Assembly: GCF_003171515.1 (NCBI RefSeq)
Contig: NC_089394.1
Span: forward strand, 2,852,001 to 2,916,000
DNA: 64,000 nt
Direction: 5' to 3'
Source of the DNA: Pyrenophora tritici-repentis
Taxonomy: Eukaryota > Ascomycota > Dothideomycetes > Pleosporales > Pleosporaceae
Part shown: in pieces, positions 1-9,865 of the stretch
Position numbering within the stretch: the stretch's first letter is position 1
Layout of the letters: every line of letters starts with the position of its first letter
Notes under the pieces: generated by a model
Told to the model about the DNA's origin: nothing
The model's database searches: none
The model's input: the letters and a program-made list of their open reading frames with translations, nothing else
Translations under genes and position numbers: made by a program

Positions 1-529
1 GTGGTTTTGTCCTTGCCATTGCGTAGTAGAGTAGATGATGAACGTAGGCGACGTATGTGATTAATTACTGTGATAAATGTGGTCGACAATTAAGAAAGTA
101 GTAGGCTGAAAGAGTTAGGTAGCTGGAAAGTTTGGGCGACGGCAATTTCCCGATTTCCGCACTAGTAAAGGCAGCAGCGCACGGACTGCATGACGTAATT
201 TGCTGTTTCACGATCGCATACAACCATTTCTGTTGCAAAATCAGTAGCGAGCATATCATACAAACGTGTTAAACTGCTGTGATAAACGCCGAGCTCGCGC
301 ATGCGTGCAGCCCAAAAATGAAGGAATCATCGATGTGTTGATCATTTTGGGTAATTTCCGCGTTTTCGCGCTAGCGCAGGCAGCAGCGCACGGACCATTT
401 CTAGGTGAGCATAATGCTGTCTACCCATTTCTCCAGCCCCTGACGCCCAGTAACTCCCAACACCTAATAACTCTCTTTACTACATTGAAAACACCCCATT
501 TACAACAGCGCATTATCACAGTCCCCGCC
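1..529. other. Intergenic, decayed repeat DNA
   Basis: No gene is supported here. The stretch contains a diverged direct repeat: about 46 bp at 141-186 and 350-395 share the 15-mer CAGCAGCGCACGGAC plus a similar 5' part. Short ORFs on both strands lack coding character. It probably belongs to an old repeat around the hAT-related gene that follows. Confidence 0.5.
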
Positions 530-1451
530 ATGCCTGTCGCGAAAGAGCAAGTCGGCGACGTACCTGAAGGCCTAGTTCCAGCCATCAAACTTGAACCTCC
601 GCCTGGGTTCGAACAAGATGAGTGGGAGCAGCTTACCGATGTAATAATCACAGCCATTTATCACAGCTTATGCTAATATAAGCAGGGATTTGCGTGTGAA
701 GCTGACGAGATTGACGGTATCTTAGATCAAAGAGGTAGTGGGGGTTCACGAAAAGGCCGACCTATCAATTTGAGCGTCCCCTATACTGGCTCTCTGAGTG
801 GTAGCGCCCGTGCTATTGCTCAACGTGAACGCAAAGCTCTTTTCGATAAAGAGGAGAAGGTACTTGAAAGCGTTAGAACAGCCGACCGCTCCGCGAAGTA
901 CCAACTGAAGAAATCGCTTTTGCAACAGCCTAAGTATAAATTAGCAAATAGTGCTAGACAGGCTAAGCTGCTAGAGAAAGAGTGGGATATACTTTCAGAG
1001 AAGCGGTTTACCCAGAAAAAGTCTGGTAAGTTATCACAGCTGTTTATCATAGACATCTGCTAATAGACTATCCCAAGTGGCGAAGGATATACTAGCAATA
1101 CCAATTGCTCAGGTTGGGGTTGAAAGAGTTTTCAATGTTGCTAAGGATGTTATTGGTAGTCGGAGGCACCGACTATCTGCCCGGACAATACAGCAGATAA
1201 TGGTTCTTAAGGATACAATATCTCAAGAGGAAGAACAGGGTCTAGACTACCTAGTTGCTCAATTAGGGGAGGATGGAGAGCCAATTGACGAGGTTAATGA
1301 TCTTTTTGAGCTTCCAGCCTCGTTAGAGCATACCTTCGATATAGATGAGGAGAACCAGACTACAGAAGAAGAGTCGGAGGAAGAGGTCCAGGAGGAGCGT
1401 CAATTGCCACCTCGAAAGCGCCAGCGTCCTCAGCGCTACCGTGATAATTAG
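530..1451 (+). CDS. Short hAT-dimerisation-domain protein (transposon-derived)
   Basis: Proposed three-exon model: 530-640, 683-1025 and 1078-1451, 275 aa. Both introns have GTAA donors and a GCTAAT branch-like motif, and removing them keeps one open frame. The last exon encodes a hAT C-terminal dimerisation region (IPIAQVGVERVFNVAKDVIG, then SRRHRLSARTIQQIMVLK) and ends in an acidic then basic tail (PPRKRQRPQRYRDN). The middle exon is charged and helical (KKSLLQQPKYKLANSARQAK) and matches nothing I recognise. The zinc finger and DDE catalytic core of a full transposase are absent, so it cannot transpose by itself. It is either an internally deleted hAT copy or a domesticated fragment; the clean frame mildly favours recent or retained coding. 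The start at 530 is the first ATG of the frame near the exon. Confidence 0.5.
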
Positions 1452-1554
1452 CTGTGTTAATATATCTCGTTTTATGTATCTACTATATCATCAACGTGTA
1501 CACATTATCTTAATTAAGTGTTGTTCCGTTAAAGTACCCAAAAAATATAACCCA

Positions 1555-1710
1555 ACCCCAACCCAACCCAACCCAACCCAAGCCCAACCCTACCACTTGG
1601 TCTGTGCGACCCCAGCCCAGCCCTAACCCATGGTCTGTGCGACCCCAACCCAACCCTAACCCATGGTCTGTGCGACCCCAACCCAACCCCAACCCAAGAC
1701 TGGGTATACC
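1555..1710. repeat. CCCAA-rich minisatellite
   Basis: Runs of CCCAA/CCCTAA-like pentamers are followed by about three units of roughly 33-36 bp, each containing GGTCTGTGCGACCCC followed by AACCCAACCC-type sequence. The minus strand is rich in GGGTTGGG runs. It directly follows the hAT-dimerisation gene and may be a terminal part of that element. It is telomere-like in composition but not a true telomere array. Confidence 0.75.
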
Positions 1711-1837
1711 CAACCCATTTGCCAGCGTAGGTGGCACGTCTCTCTCGTAGGCCCGTGGCTGATCGACAAGGCTAGTAAGCAGGGGCCACATTTGGCTTGA
1801 TAGCAGCTTGGCTGGCTTGTTGCCATCTCTGCTACAG

Positions 1838-2165
1838 ACGTCTCGTCTGTCTAGATAATATTCTTCTAGTCCTCTAACGTCTAATCCTTATGTTTAATTA
1901 CCTACCTAAGACGAGCACTCCTTATCTCCTGTGTTAACCTAGGCTTCCTCGTTAGCTTAGTCTTCCTGTATCCTGCTTCTCTCAGCACCCTCTAGACGGT
2001 AGAGGCAGAGATTTCGACTCCTTAGAGACTAAGCCTACTAGTAACGTTAGCGTAGGTCTTCTCTCGCCTATATTTATCGCGTTGTACTTGTTAGAATATC
2101 CGCTCCTTTACCTCCTCTGTCTGCTTAGCAGGTCTACTAGAGCGAGGAGCGTCCTAAATATGCTA
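1838..2165 (-). pseudogene. Tc1/mariner transposase N-terminal remnant
   Basis: Reading the minus strand in one frame gives a recognisable Tc1/mariner segment: a helix-turn-helix part (GVEISASTVYRVLREAGYRK), a basic stretch (TKLTRKPRLTQE) and the start of the DDE domain (NIIWTDET, containing the first catalytic Asp). The frame is interrupted by several TAA/TAG codons at sites where CAA, CAG or TGG would be expected, the pattern left by C-to-T and G-to-A mutation. The rest of the catalytic domain is missing. It is non-functional. Confidence 0.7.
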
Positions 2166-2189
2166 TAGGAGGATCTTAAGAGGGAGGAT

Positions 2190-2402
2190 GTAATGGGCTA
2201 GAGCCCTTCTCCCTCTTGTTCCTCGTTGATAACCTCGGTTATCTCTTCCCCGACCCGATTACGGACCAGACGACCGCAATATCGTTTCTCCGCCCACAAT
2301 CCCTTAGGTATATATAGATAGCTACGTAGCCTAGAGCTTAGCTCTCTGTCAATACAACTACAGTATACCTGTGCGATTGCTCCTTGAGCGTAGCCCCTTA
2401 CA
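2190..2402. repeat. Diverged copy of the 54-kb element's terminal repeat
   Basis: Begins with GTAATGGGCTAGAGCC and ends with a 42-bp block (2361-2402) identical except for one base to 54138-54179 and, inverted, to 54688-54729. The spacing between the two shared blocks is also similar (about 156 versus 148 bp), so the whole segment is a diverged homologue of 53975-54179. It lies beside the Tc1 remnant and just left of the hAT insertion. Confidence 0.7.
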
Positions 2403-2481
2403 GAGGACGTTTAAAAACTAGCAGCGATAGCTTTGCTGCAGATACAATTAACCGTATGAGGATAAATACTACAGTAGTTAG

Positions 2482-5400
2482 CACAGTCCGCAACAATCAA
2501 TTAAGTGGGTCCTAGAAGGTGTTACGAACCTAAGGAGAGGACACAGTGCAAGATATGAAGGGCAGAAGGATAGAGACCTTGTCGGAATCCCTTCTCAGAC
2601 AAAGGCGTACAAAGGTGTACAAGGACCAATGACGTAAGCCTGCCCCGCATCCCACAAAGCTTGGCGGAACGCCACCATGGGACATGTCACGTGTGTCCCA
2701 AGCAAGGTTGTCAGTAATCAATATCTCATCAATATTGTTGTTTGATTTGTTTGATTCGGAGCCAACCAACTAACCAACAGTTAGCCACTGTATTTCTGTC
2801 AATCAATCAACCAATCTTGAGAACAAAATGTTGATAGGATTGGTGTTGTTTGATAGTAAGCGAGGGAGGGGGATACCTAGGTGAGGCCTCTGGGATAGCT
2901 GCTCAACGACGAATTCTTAGTGTTGGATCTTGCTTACTAAGCCTACTCGCGTGTAAGTTATATGACCTAGGTTCCATCCCATCTCTCACTCACTCCAGGC
3001 TAGTACGTACGAGGCTTAGCGCCCACAACGCTAGCTGGCAGAGACATAGATCTCAATTCCTGTAGCACAATACACAACACGATTCACACATGTTCTATTC
3101 CTAGTGCTACTGACATCAGGCTTATAACATTTAACAACACCTTACTTTCTCGCGGCTCCGGCTTACTTTTAGCCTTATCCATGCCCTCTATACCAGCAAA
3201 ACGCAAGCCCGAGGCTGCCGAAGAAGCTGATACTCCCTTCAAGCGAGCACAACGTACGCGCAAACCTACGCTCAAAGCGCTGTTGGGTGACGGCAGCCAG
3301 CCAACCCAGCCGATAGAGCTGCCAGAAAGTACGCCGGATCCGCCTACAGAGCCGCCTACACAAGTTATCGAGCCGCCCACACGGGCTATTGAACCGCCAT
3401 GTAAGCCTGTACAACAACCCGAGGAGCGCCCTCGGCGGGCATCACCACTGCCTATTTTGGCTGCCTCACAAGCCTCTCGGCTCACTGATGAGCCAGCCTG
3501 GGAGTCGCAGTTAATGTTTGATAAGCCAGAGGACTCTATTGTACAGCCTTTAGCTTTCTCTAGCGCTGCCACTGAGGCTTCGGTGGAGGAGGATAGCGCT
3601 GTGAGCGTCGATTTTCGCGACTTTGAGGGCGTCGATTGGTCGCGATTAAAGGGGTTTGTCGCGCCGCTGAGCACTCCACGAGGCAAGGCAAGCTGGATTT
3701 TTCAACACGGCTGGCGTGTCTGGAAGGAGGGTACTCACCACCCAGATGAGTTGTACTTTGTGTGCAAGTACTGTCATATTCATAAGCTACCTAATGGTGT
3801 ACACCGAGTAACGAAGTCAACCACTGCCGCCAACGGGCACCTCCAGCTTGATAAACCTGGTCATCGGCTCAGCAAAGATGGTCCAATCCTAAGCAAACCT
3901 CTCCGCAAACATGGACAACAATCACTTCGTCAGGCAGCTCTAAGCGGTGTCAAATTTAGTCTAGAGGCGTACAAGACTATAGGAAACTTCGACGTACAAG
4001 AATTTCGGCAGGCAGCTGCGCTCTGGCTGGTCGACAACAACAGACCACTCCGCGAGTTTGAGACGCCGGCTTTTCGCAAGATGATCAGGCTTGCTAATCC
4101 TGAGGCAGAGGCGGCGTTATGGAGGTCTCATAACAGCGTGTCAGCGTTCGTGATGAGGTTGTACAGTTGGCTACGGCCTCAGGTGGTGCGCGCGTTGGCT
4201 GAAGCCGAGAGCAAGGTACATATAAGCTTCGATGGGTGGACGACAAAAGGCGGCAAACGTGGCTTCTTTTCTGTAGTTGCTCACTACGCCAACAGTAAGG
4301 GCGCGATAGTTGACCTACCCATCGCGCTGCCGCAGCTGGTGGGTGCCCACACTGGTGAGGCGATAGCTGACGCTGTAACCAAAATCCTGCAATCCTTCAG
4401 CATTAATCGCAGCAAACTCGGCTACTTTGTGCTCGATAACGCTTACAATAACGACACCGCTGTTAACAAACTCGCCGCGATGTACCACTTTTCTGCCTCC
4501 GATCGCCGCCTCCGCTGCGCTTGCCACATACTTAACCTTGTTGGCCAAACGATTATGTTCGGGAGGGATGCTGACGCGTATAACAACGCCCTGGAGAACA
4601 CAAAGATGGAGGATTTTTACATGAAGGAGTGGCGGAAAGAAGGACCGCTTGGCGTGTATCTTGATATTATCAACTACATCAACACGCCGAAGCAGTGGAG
4701 TATTTTTGAAGATTGCCAACGCGAGGCAGTTAACAGCATGCCCACAGGCGCCAGCGGCGGCACTCGCGAGCCAATTAAGCCGTGTGTTACACGTTGGAAC
4801 AGCTATTACGACTGCTTTAAGCGCGGAGTTCAGCTCCAACAAGCTATCAACGCATACGCCACGTACCACATTCGCGAGACTGAACAGGCTGACGAACAGG
4901 CAGCTATTAGAGGAAACAAGCTGCCTGATGTGCCGCGGTGGATGAGGTCAGACGGCCTTACGGCGGCTGACTGGGCGGTGATTACTGAGTACATGGCGAT
5001 ACTGCAGCCGCTCAAGTTTGCTACAGATCGCCTCCAAGGCCGCGGCAAGTGTGGCCGTTTTGGCGCACTCTACGAGGTCATCCCAGTATTTGAGAGTGTG
5101 ATAACTGAGCTGGATGCACGCCTTCGGCCATACGAATCGGTCAACCACGAGCCATCTGAGGCGCCCGAAGATCACATCCCGATCAACCTGCGAGCCGCGA
5201 GGCGAAAAGCGAGCAATTACTTTACTAAGATCCTCCAAAGTCCCATTTACTACGCAGCTACGGCACTACATCCACGATATAAAACATACTCTAAGCGCTT
5301 CTGGCGCGACAAACCTACACAATTGAGCACCGCGCACGCGAAGTTTCTGCGGGTTTGGGCTGCCTACAAGCCTGCCGCTGCTGCCACAACACCAACCCCT

Positions 5401-6434
5401 GCGCCAAAACCTACCATGAGCAGCTTTGACGACGCTATCGACGCTATACTAGATGAGGACGGCGAGCATACATTGGAGGTGGAGGATGAGTACGATAGCT
5501 GGTTAAAAGAGCCTATGTGGACGTCTGATCAACACAAGGAGGGTCCAACAGCTGTACAGTACTGGTTATCGTTGAAGCCGAAGTATCCACATCTTTCACG
5601 ATTGGCGATCGACGTGTTGACTATACCCGCCTCCAGCTCTGATTGTGAGCGCGTTTTTGCGGGAACTGGCGATATAATTGAGCCACAAAGGCGGAAAATT
5701 GGCGCGCAGTTACTGGCTGCTTTGGTGTGCTTGCAACGGTGGACTCGTGCAGGTTTTACAACACCAAGCACGACAACAGCAGCAAAGCATACTGATGAGG
5801 AGCTCACGGAAGAGTTTGCGATAGGAACGTGGGAAGAGCCGCCTGCAGAATTGTCATAGAAACGTCCCTTCAGAACCTTAAGTCTATCAATATTCAATCA
5901 ATCAACCAACCAAAAATTGGCTCTTCAGTCTCATCAACTCAAACAAACAAACTGTAGCCCTAAGAAATGAGCCAGTCAATCAACATCTACGCCTCAAATG
6001 TTGGTTGTTTTGTTTGTTGACTTCTCTGGTCCCAAGGAATCCCACGATGTACCACGAGGTCCCACGCATGGGACAGTGTAGGACAACGTAGGACGTATAG
6101 GACATAGGACATTCGTTAGTGTATAACAATAGGCAATGAGCCCTTACGGTTCATTGTGTTCAACTTCGAAATCTAAGGATTAGTACTTGATTCTCAACTC
6201 CCCGTATATTACATCGATCTACCAATCGTGCTATACACCCTCGTGTCCATCGCATCACTCTATCCCCGAGAACCAACCCAAGATCATCTTCGGACGACCT
6301 TCACAGAAGGTTCAGATTGGATTGATTGATTACCGCTTTAAGCCTAGTAGTTACCTATAGGAGTTTAAGCCCTACCTAGATAGGTAAGTGGGTCTAGGAG
6401 AGTGACCGGATTGAATTGATTGTTGCGGAGTCTA
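2482..6434 (+). mobile_element. Complete hAT transposon with TIRs and 8-bp TSD
   Basis: A 3953-bp element flanked by the 8-bp direct repeat GTAGTTAG (2474-2481 and 6435-6442), the target-site duplication length typical of hAT. The ends are inverted repeats: after five partly mismatched terminal bases they share the perfect 16-mer TCCGCAACAATCAATT. The element encodes one intact transposase (3181-5859). Both subterminal regions carry clustered TCCCA/TGGGA motifs (about 2648-2702 and 6028-6074), plausible transposase-binding repeats. Intact gene, ends and TSD suggest a recent, possibly active copy. Confidence 0.85.
3181..5859 (+). CDS. hAT family transposase
   Basis: Single-exon ORF of 892 aa. 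After a Pro-rich N-terminal region there is a BED-like zinc-finger candidate at about residues 195-225 (CKYC followed by H...H). The RNase H-like catalytic region includes the first Asp in VHISFDGWTTKGG, a second in GYFVLDNAYNND, and the hAT Cys-His motif CACHILNLVGQ, then VTRWNSYYDCF. The C-terminal dimerisation region has YWLSLKPKYPHLSRLAIDVL followed by TIPASSSDCERVFAGTGD. Length fits autonomous fungal hAT enzymes. No stop or frameshift is present. It sits centrally in an element with inverted repeats and an 8-bp target duplication, so it probably mobilises that element and the related MITE at 11875-12002. Confidence 0.92.
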   Translation: MPSIPAKRKPEAAEEADTPFKRAQRTRKPTLKALLGDGSQPTQPIELPESTPDPPTEPPTQVIEPPTRAIEPPCKPVQQPEERPRRASPLPILAASQASRLTDEPAWESQLMFDKPEDSIVQPLAFSSAATEASVEEDSAVSVDFRDFEGVDWSRLKGFVAPLSTPRGKASWIFQHGWRVWKEGTHHPDELYFVCKYCHIHKLPNGVHRVTKSTTAANGHLQLDKPGHRLSKDGPILSKPLRKHGQQSLRQAALSGVKFSLEAYKTIGNFDVQEFRQAAALWLVDNNRPLREFETPAFRKMIRLANPEAEAALWRSHNSVSAFVMRLYSWLRPQVVRALAEAESKVHISFDGWTTKGGKRGFFSVVAHYANSKGAIVDLPIALPQLVGAHTGEAIADAVTKILQSFSINRSKLGYFVLDNAYNNDTAVNKLAAMYHFSASDRRLRCACHILNLVGQTIMFGRDADAYNNALENTKMEDFYMKEWRKEGPLGVYLDIINYINTPKQWSIFEDCQREAVNSMPTGASGGTREPIKPCVTRWNSYYDCFKRGVQLQQAINAYATYHIRETEQADEQAAIRGNKLPDVPRWMRSDGLTAADWAVITEYMAILQPLKFATDRLQGRGKCGRFGALYEVIPVFESVITELDARLRPYESVNHEPSEAPEDHIPINLRAARRKASNYFTKILQSPIYYAATALHPRYKTYSKRFWRDKPTQLSTAHAKFLRVWAAYKPAAAATTPTPAPKPTMSSFDDAIDAILDEDGEHTLEVEDEYDSWLKEPMWTSDQHKEGPTAVQYWLSLKPKYPHLSRLAIDVLTIPASSSDCERVFAGTGDIIEPQRRKIGAQLLAALVCLQRWTRAGFTTPSTTTAAKHTDEELTEEFAIGTWEEPPAELS

Positions 6435-6889
6435 GTAGTTAGCCTAGAGACTTATAACGTAGTCTTGCTAATAGTAGGTAACTTTAACGCCATGACTAAG
6501 GTGCGGGTATATGAATTAGTATAGGCAGGTATAGTAAGAAGATATCTAGTACGTAGACTAATTAACAGCTTAGCTTAAAGGTAGGAGTTGTAACGGGCGT
6601 GAGTCTATAAGACTAGCGGCACGACTACATGCGCCACGCTTGCGCAAAAGGCATGCACAAGTTGAATCAACGCGATTCAGCTTGCGTAGTCGATATTTAT
6701 GTAGGAGGCATGACTGCGCTGCTCTCTCTCAGCCTACAAGTAGGCATACATGGGTCTAGCCCATCACAGGAGTTGCGCTAAGAAGAGCCGTGCCGAAGCG
6801 CCGAGATTAGCGTTAGACAAAACTTTTGAAAGGCACCTCCGTACATCGACTCGATTCTTGCACACACACACCTAACGAAAGTACTTAAC
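6435..6889. other. Right flank of the nested transposon; promoter of the SDR gene
   Basis: After the TSD (6435-6442) the sequence is TA-rich repeat DNA up to about 6770. At 6751-6767 it carries TGGGTCTAGCCCATCAC, the inverse of GTRATGGGCTAGAGCC found at 2190 and 53975, so this may be the far end of an older element split by the hAT insertion. The last ~120 bp would be the 5' flank of the SDR gene. Confidence 0.5.
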
Positions 6890-7879
6890 ATGGTTGAAGG
6901 AAAGAGAACGCAATATGCGCTAATTACAGGGTGAGCAGCATTACCATTGAAGACGGTTCCAATACCTGGAAAGCCGAGTTGATGCAAAAGTAGATGTACG
7001 CCTGGCGGCATTGGGCATTACCTATCACTGGAATTTGCTGAAAGAGGTAAACTATTGCTGATAAAAAACTGCCCCTACTAGACTCACTAATTTTTTCCAG
7101 GCTTCCAGGTCTTGGGTACAGTCCGCGATCCCGCCAAGTACACCTCACCTCACAAGAACATTACCTACCTTCCTCTCGAGGTCACCAGCAACGAATCGAT
7201 ACAGGAACTGTTCAAACGCGTTACCGAAATCACTGGAGGCAAACTTGACATACTATACAACAATGCTGGGCGCAACTATGTCATACCAGCGCTCGATTAC
7301 GACGAGGACGAATTAATGGATCTTTTCCAGACGAACCTCTTCTCTGTGATGAAGATGTGCAGCACCTTCATACCACTATTGGTCGAAGCAAAGGGTACAA
7401 TTGCCCAAACTGGATCTATTGCTGGAATCATGCCTTACATCTGGGGAGCTCCGTACAACGCGTCCAAAGCCGCATTACATGCCTACTCCGATACATTGCG
7501 CGTCGAGCTTGCACCCCTCGGCGTCCGTGTCATCACTGTTGTGACTGGCGGAGTCATATCCAACATTGCGCGCAATGACCGAAAGCTTCCACTCGGCTCG
7601 TTGATGGCACCGCTCGCAGCCGAGTATGAAAGGAGATTGAAGCATAGCCAGGAGTTGGGCATGAACACGAGACAGTATGCAAGCAGTTGTGTTAAGCAGG
7701 TGATTGCTGGTGATGGACTGCTCAGCAAGAAGAGGTGGATATGGGAGGGAAAGATGAGTTGGTTGGTATGGTTTGCGTGGACATTTTTGCCGACTTCAGT
7801 GCTTGATTATTACTTCACGTCACAGTTCAACCTGAACAAGCTGAGAGGAACTGTGGGACCAGATAAGAAGGACAGATAA
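6890..7879 (+). CDS. Short-chain dehydrogenase/reductase, Ayr1-like
   Basis: Three exons: 6890-6930, 6994-7046 and 7101-7879, 290 aa. Splicing assembles the Rossmann nucleotide-binding motif ALITGCTPGGIGHYLSLEF across exons 1 and 2, which strongly supports both introns. Other SDR features are NNAGRNY, a catalytic Ser in AQTGSIAG and the YxxxK pair in APYNASKAAL. The downstream sequence APLGVRVITVVTGGV resembles fungal 1-acyl-dihydroxyacetone-phosphate reductases (Ayr1), which use NADPH in phosphatidic-acid synthesis at the ER or lipid droplets. A hydrophobic aromatic segment near the C-terminus (MSWLVWFAWTFLPTSVLDYY) could attach to membrane. The exact substrate is not proven by sequence. Confidence 0.88.
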
Positions 7880-9261
7880 GGAAGTAGCTTTGATCCAACC
7901 GGTTATGCGATGATCAATTTGAGTCGCGTTGCATTATACGTCGAGACCCAGCTGTCATTAATACATACTGCGTCATGGAATCTGCTCCATCTGAGATGTA
8001 CATCCTGTCGAAGTTTGATCTAATCATCGTCGGTGCCGATGAGTGTAGTATAGCCTGGACCCAACCAAGCTTATAATCTAGACGCCTGTCTGGCATCATC
8101 GCCGCTGCGTGCTATCTGGAAGTCTAACCATAATGCAACCTTGCAATCATTGAGAGTGACTTGTGCTTCTGAGGAGGGTGGAGTGAACCACTTATCTACC
8201 CCAATTTCTAGAAATGTCCAGCCCCTCTCTCCATCAAGATCTTTGACTCCCTATACCCAAGGACGTTGAATCGCGCTCCATATCAATTGGCCGAACTAGG
8301 ATCTGAACCTGATAAAATTATCTAAACCAAATTTGACGGACGACGTAAGCTGGCATGGCCTGGTTTTGTACTCGAAACACAGACACCGGGCCGTCTCCAC
8401 CGCGGTATTGCACCACTTCGTGGTCCTAGCATTCTCTTCCCGAACAACGTGACGGTGATCAATCAGGTTCTTGACGCAAAAGCTCTGGGTATATGGGCGG
8501 TAGAGTACTTTGAACGAAACACCACACATCCTGATCTCGTACATATGCAGAAAGATGTGGTATGGTGCAAGAGGAGTCGCTTGTCCAACAGGCGACTAGG
8601 GAACCTCATGGCGTTTTGTAAAGTAGATCAAATCCGTCAACTATTGGAAGACACTGAGGTATAGGAAAACAAAGGGAAGGGGTATTGTGTCACCCATGCT
8701 TTTGACGAGGGCGTAGGAGTACTCAGGCGGAATTTACCAAAACCAGGTGCTTCAAACTTCACTTGACGTTACTACTTTCCTCAACTCAAAGGTAGATGTA
8801 ACTTGGCAGCGGATAAGACAGTAATTCCTTGGAGCTAGGAAGTAGAGATGAAAACACCCATTAGCACCAAAGCCAGAACAAGACGATATCAGGGGGGGGG
8901 GGCATTGCTAGCATGATAGGCCATGTGTGAATATACTGTACACGCAATCCTGTCGATCTTGCTGATACCTAGAGCTACGGAAGTAAGTGGATACCATATT
9001 CAGTAGCCGCAGTGCGGTCTGTTCTTCTACTGTAAGCTGACGCCAATTGGACCGATTCGGTCGGCGACCCACTCGACGTGTTGGTATAAGCACTTGTGGA
9101 AGTTCAAGTATCTGATAGGTTGGGTGAAGGTTAGTCCTAGTGGTAGTGGCTTAAAGTGGTTAGATAGCCCCCTAATATAAGAGATGACGGTGTCTAAGGT
9201 CAATACGCACGCTTGCCACACACCTTCCTTACCACTCAACCACCCAACCACAATCATCAAT
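7880..9261. other. Gene-poor interval with effector-gene promoter
   Basis: No coding region is supported. A poly-G run lies at about 8892-8901. From about 9110 the sequence is homologous to the upstream region of the second secreted-protein copy (GTATCTGATA, then CCTAATATAAGAGATGACGG), so it is the duplicated promoter; the ATATAAGA at about 9175 is TATA-like. Confidence 0.5.
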
Positions 9262-9634
9262 ATGCTCTTCTCTGTCTCGTTTGCACTCCTTCTCGCTTCG
9301 ATAAGCCAATCAACGCTTGCAGAGGTTGTAGAGATTGATAAAGCATATAATGTCGAATGCCAGGGCAGGAAAACTGTTCCTAATTATTGCACGGCTGCTG
9401 GAGGAGATTTCCGCAGCATACCCGTAGAGACCTGGCAAGGCTCAAGGACAGGTAGCTTGGTAAGACGTCTATCTCATAAATCAAATAATCTAGAAGTAAC
9501 TTATGTGCGTGTAGGATTCGTGCTGTGTTCCGGAGGGATCTGTTGGAGTATTTGCCAGAGTATGCGACGTTGCTGACGACAGGGAAGGAAAGAAGAGAGC
9601 CGGATATGCGATAATTGGTCCCTGCTGGCTATAG
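9262..9634 (+). CDS. Small cysteine-rich secreted protein (copy 1)
   Basis: Two exons, 9262-9459 and 9515-9634, 105 aa. The N-terminus is a classical signal peptide (MLFSVSFALLLASISQSTLA). The mature part has six cysteines spaced C-C-CC-C-C, compatible with three disulfides. The 55-bp intron (GTAAGA donor, TGTAG acceptor) is supported by comparison with copy 2: only the spliced frame keeps the CC pair, the FARxCDVADD block and the KKRAG tail in both. I do not recognise the family. Size, signal peptide and cysteine content are typical of fungal effector candidates, but function is unknown. It lies in a gene-poor, repeat-rich interval and was duplicated in tandem together with its promoter. Confidence 0.7.
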
Positions 9635-9865
9635 CGATGGAACGGAAACAGGCAGGCATGAAGGCTCGATAGAACTCCTGTATGAAAATATGTCGTTTGA
9701 CGACGCCGGTGCCATTAGGGCCGATTATTGCAGCTTGGTCCGTGATAATCAATTAGTAGCCTGATGGAGTATCTGATAAGTTGGTGGTCTGATCGCCTCC
9801 TGATATAAAAGATGACGGCTTCCTTCCCTACCACCCATCCACTCATCCAACCTTATCTTATAAAT

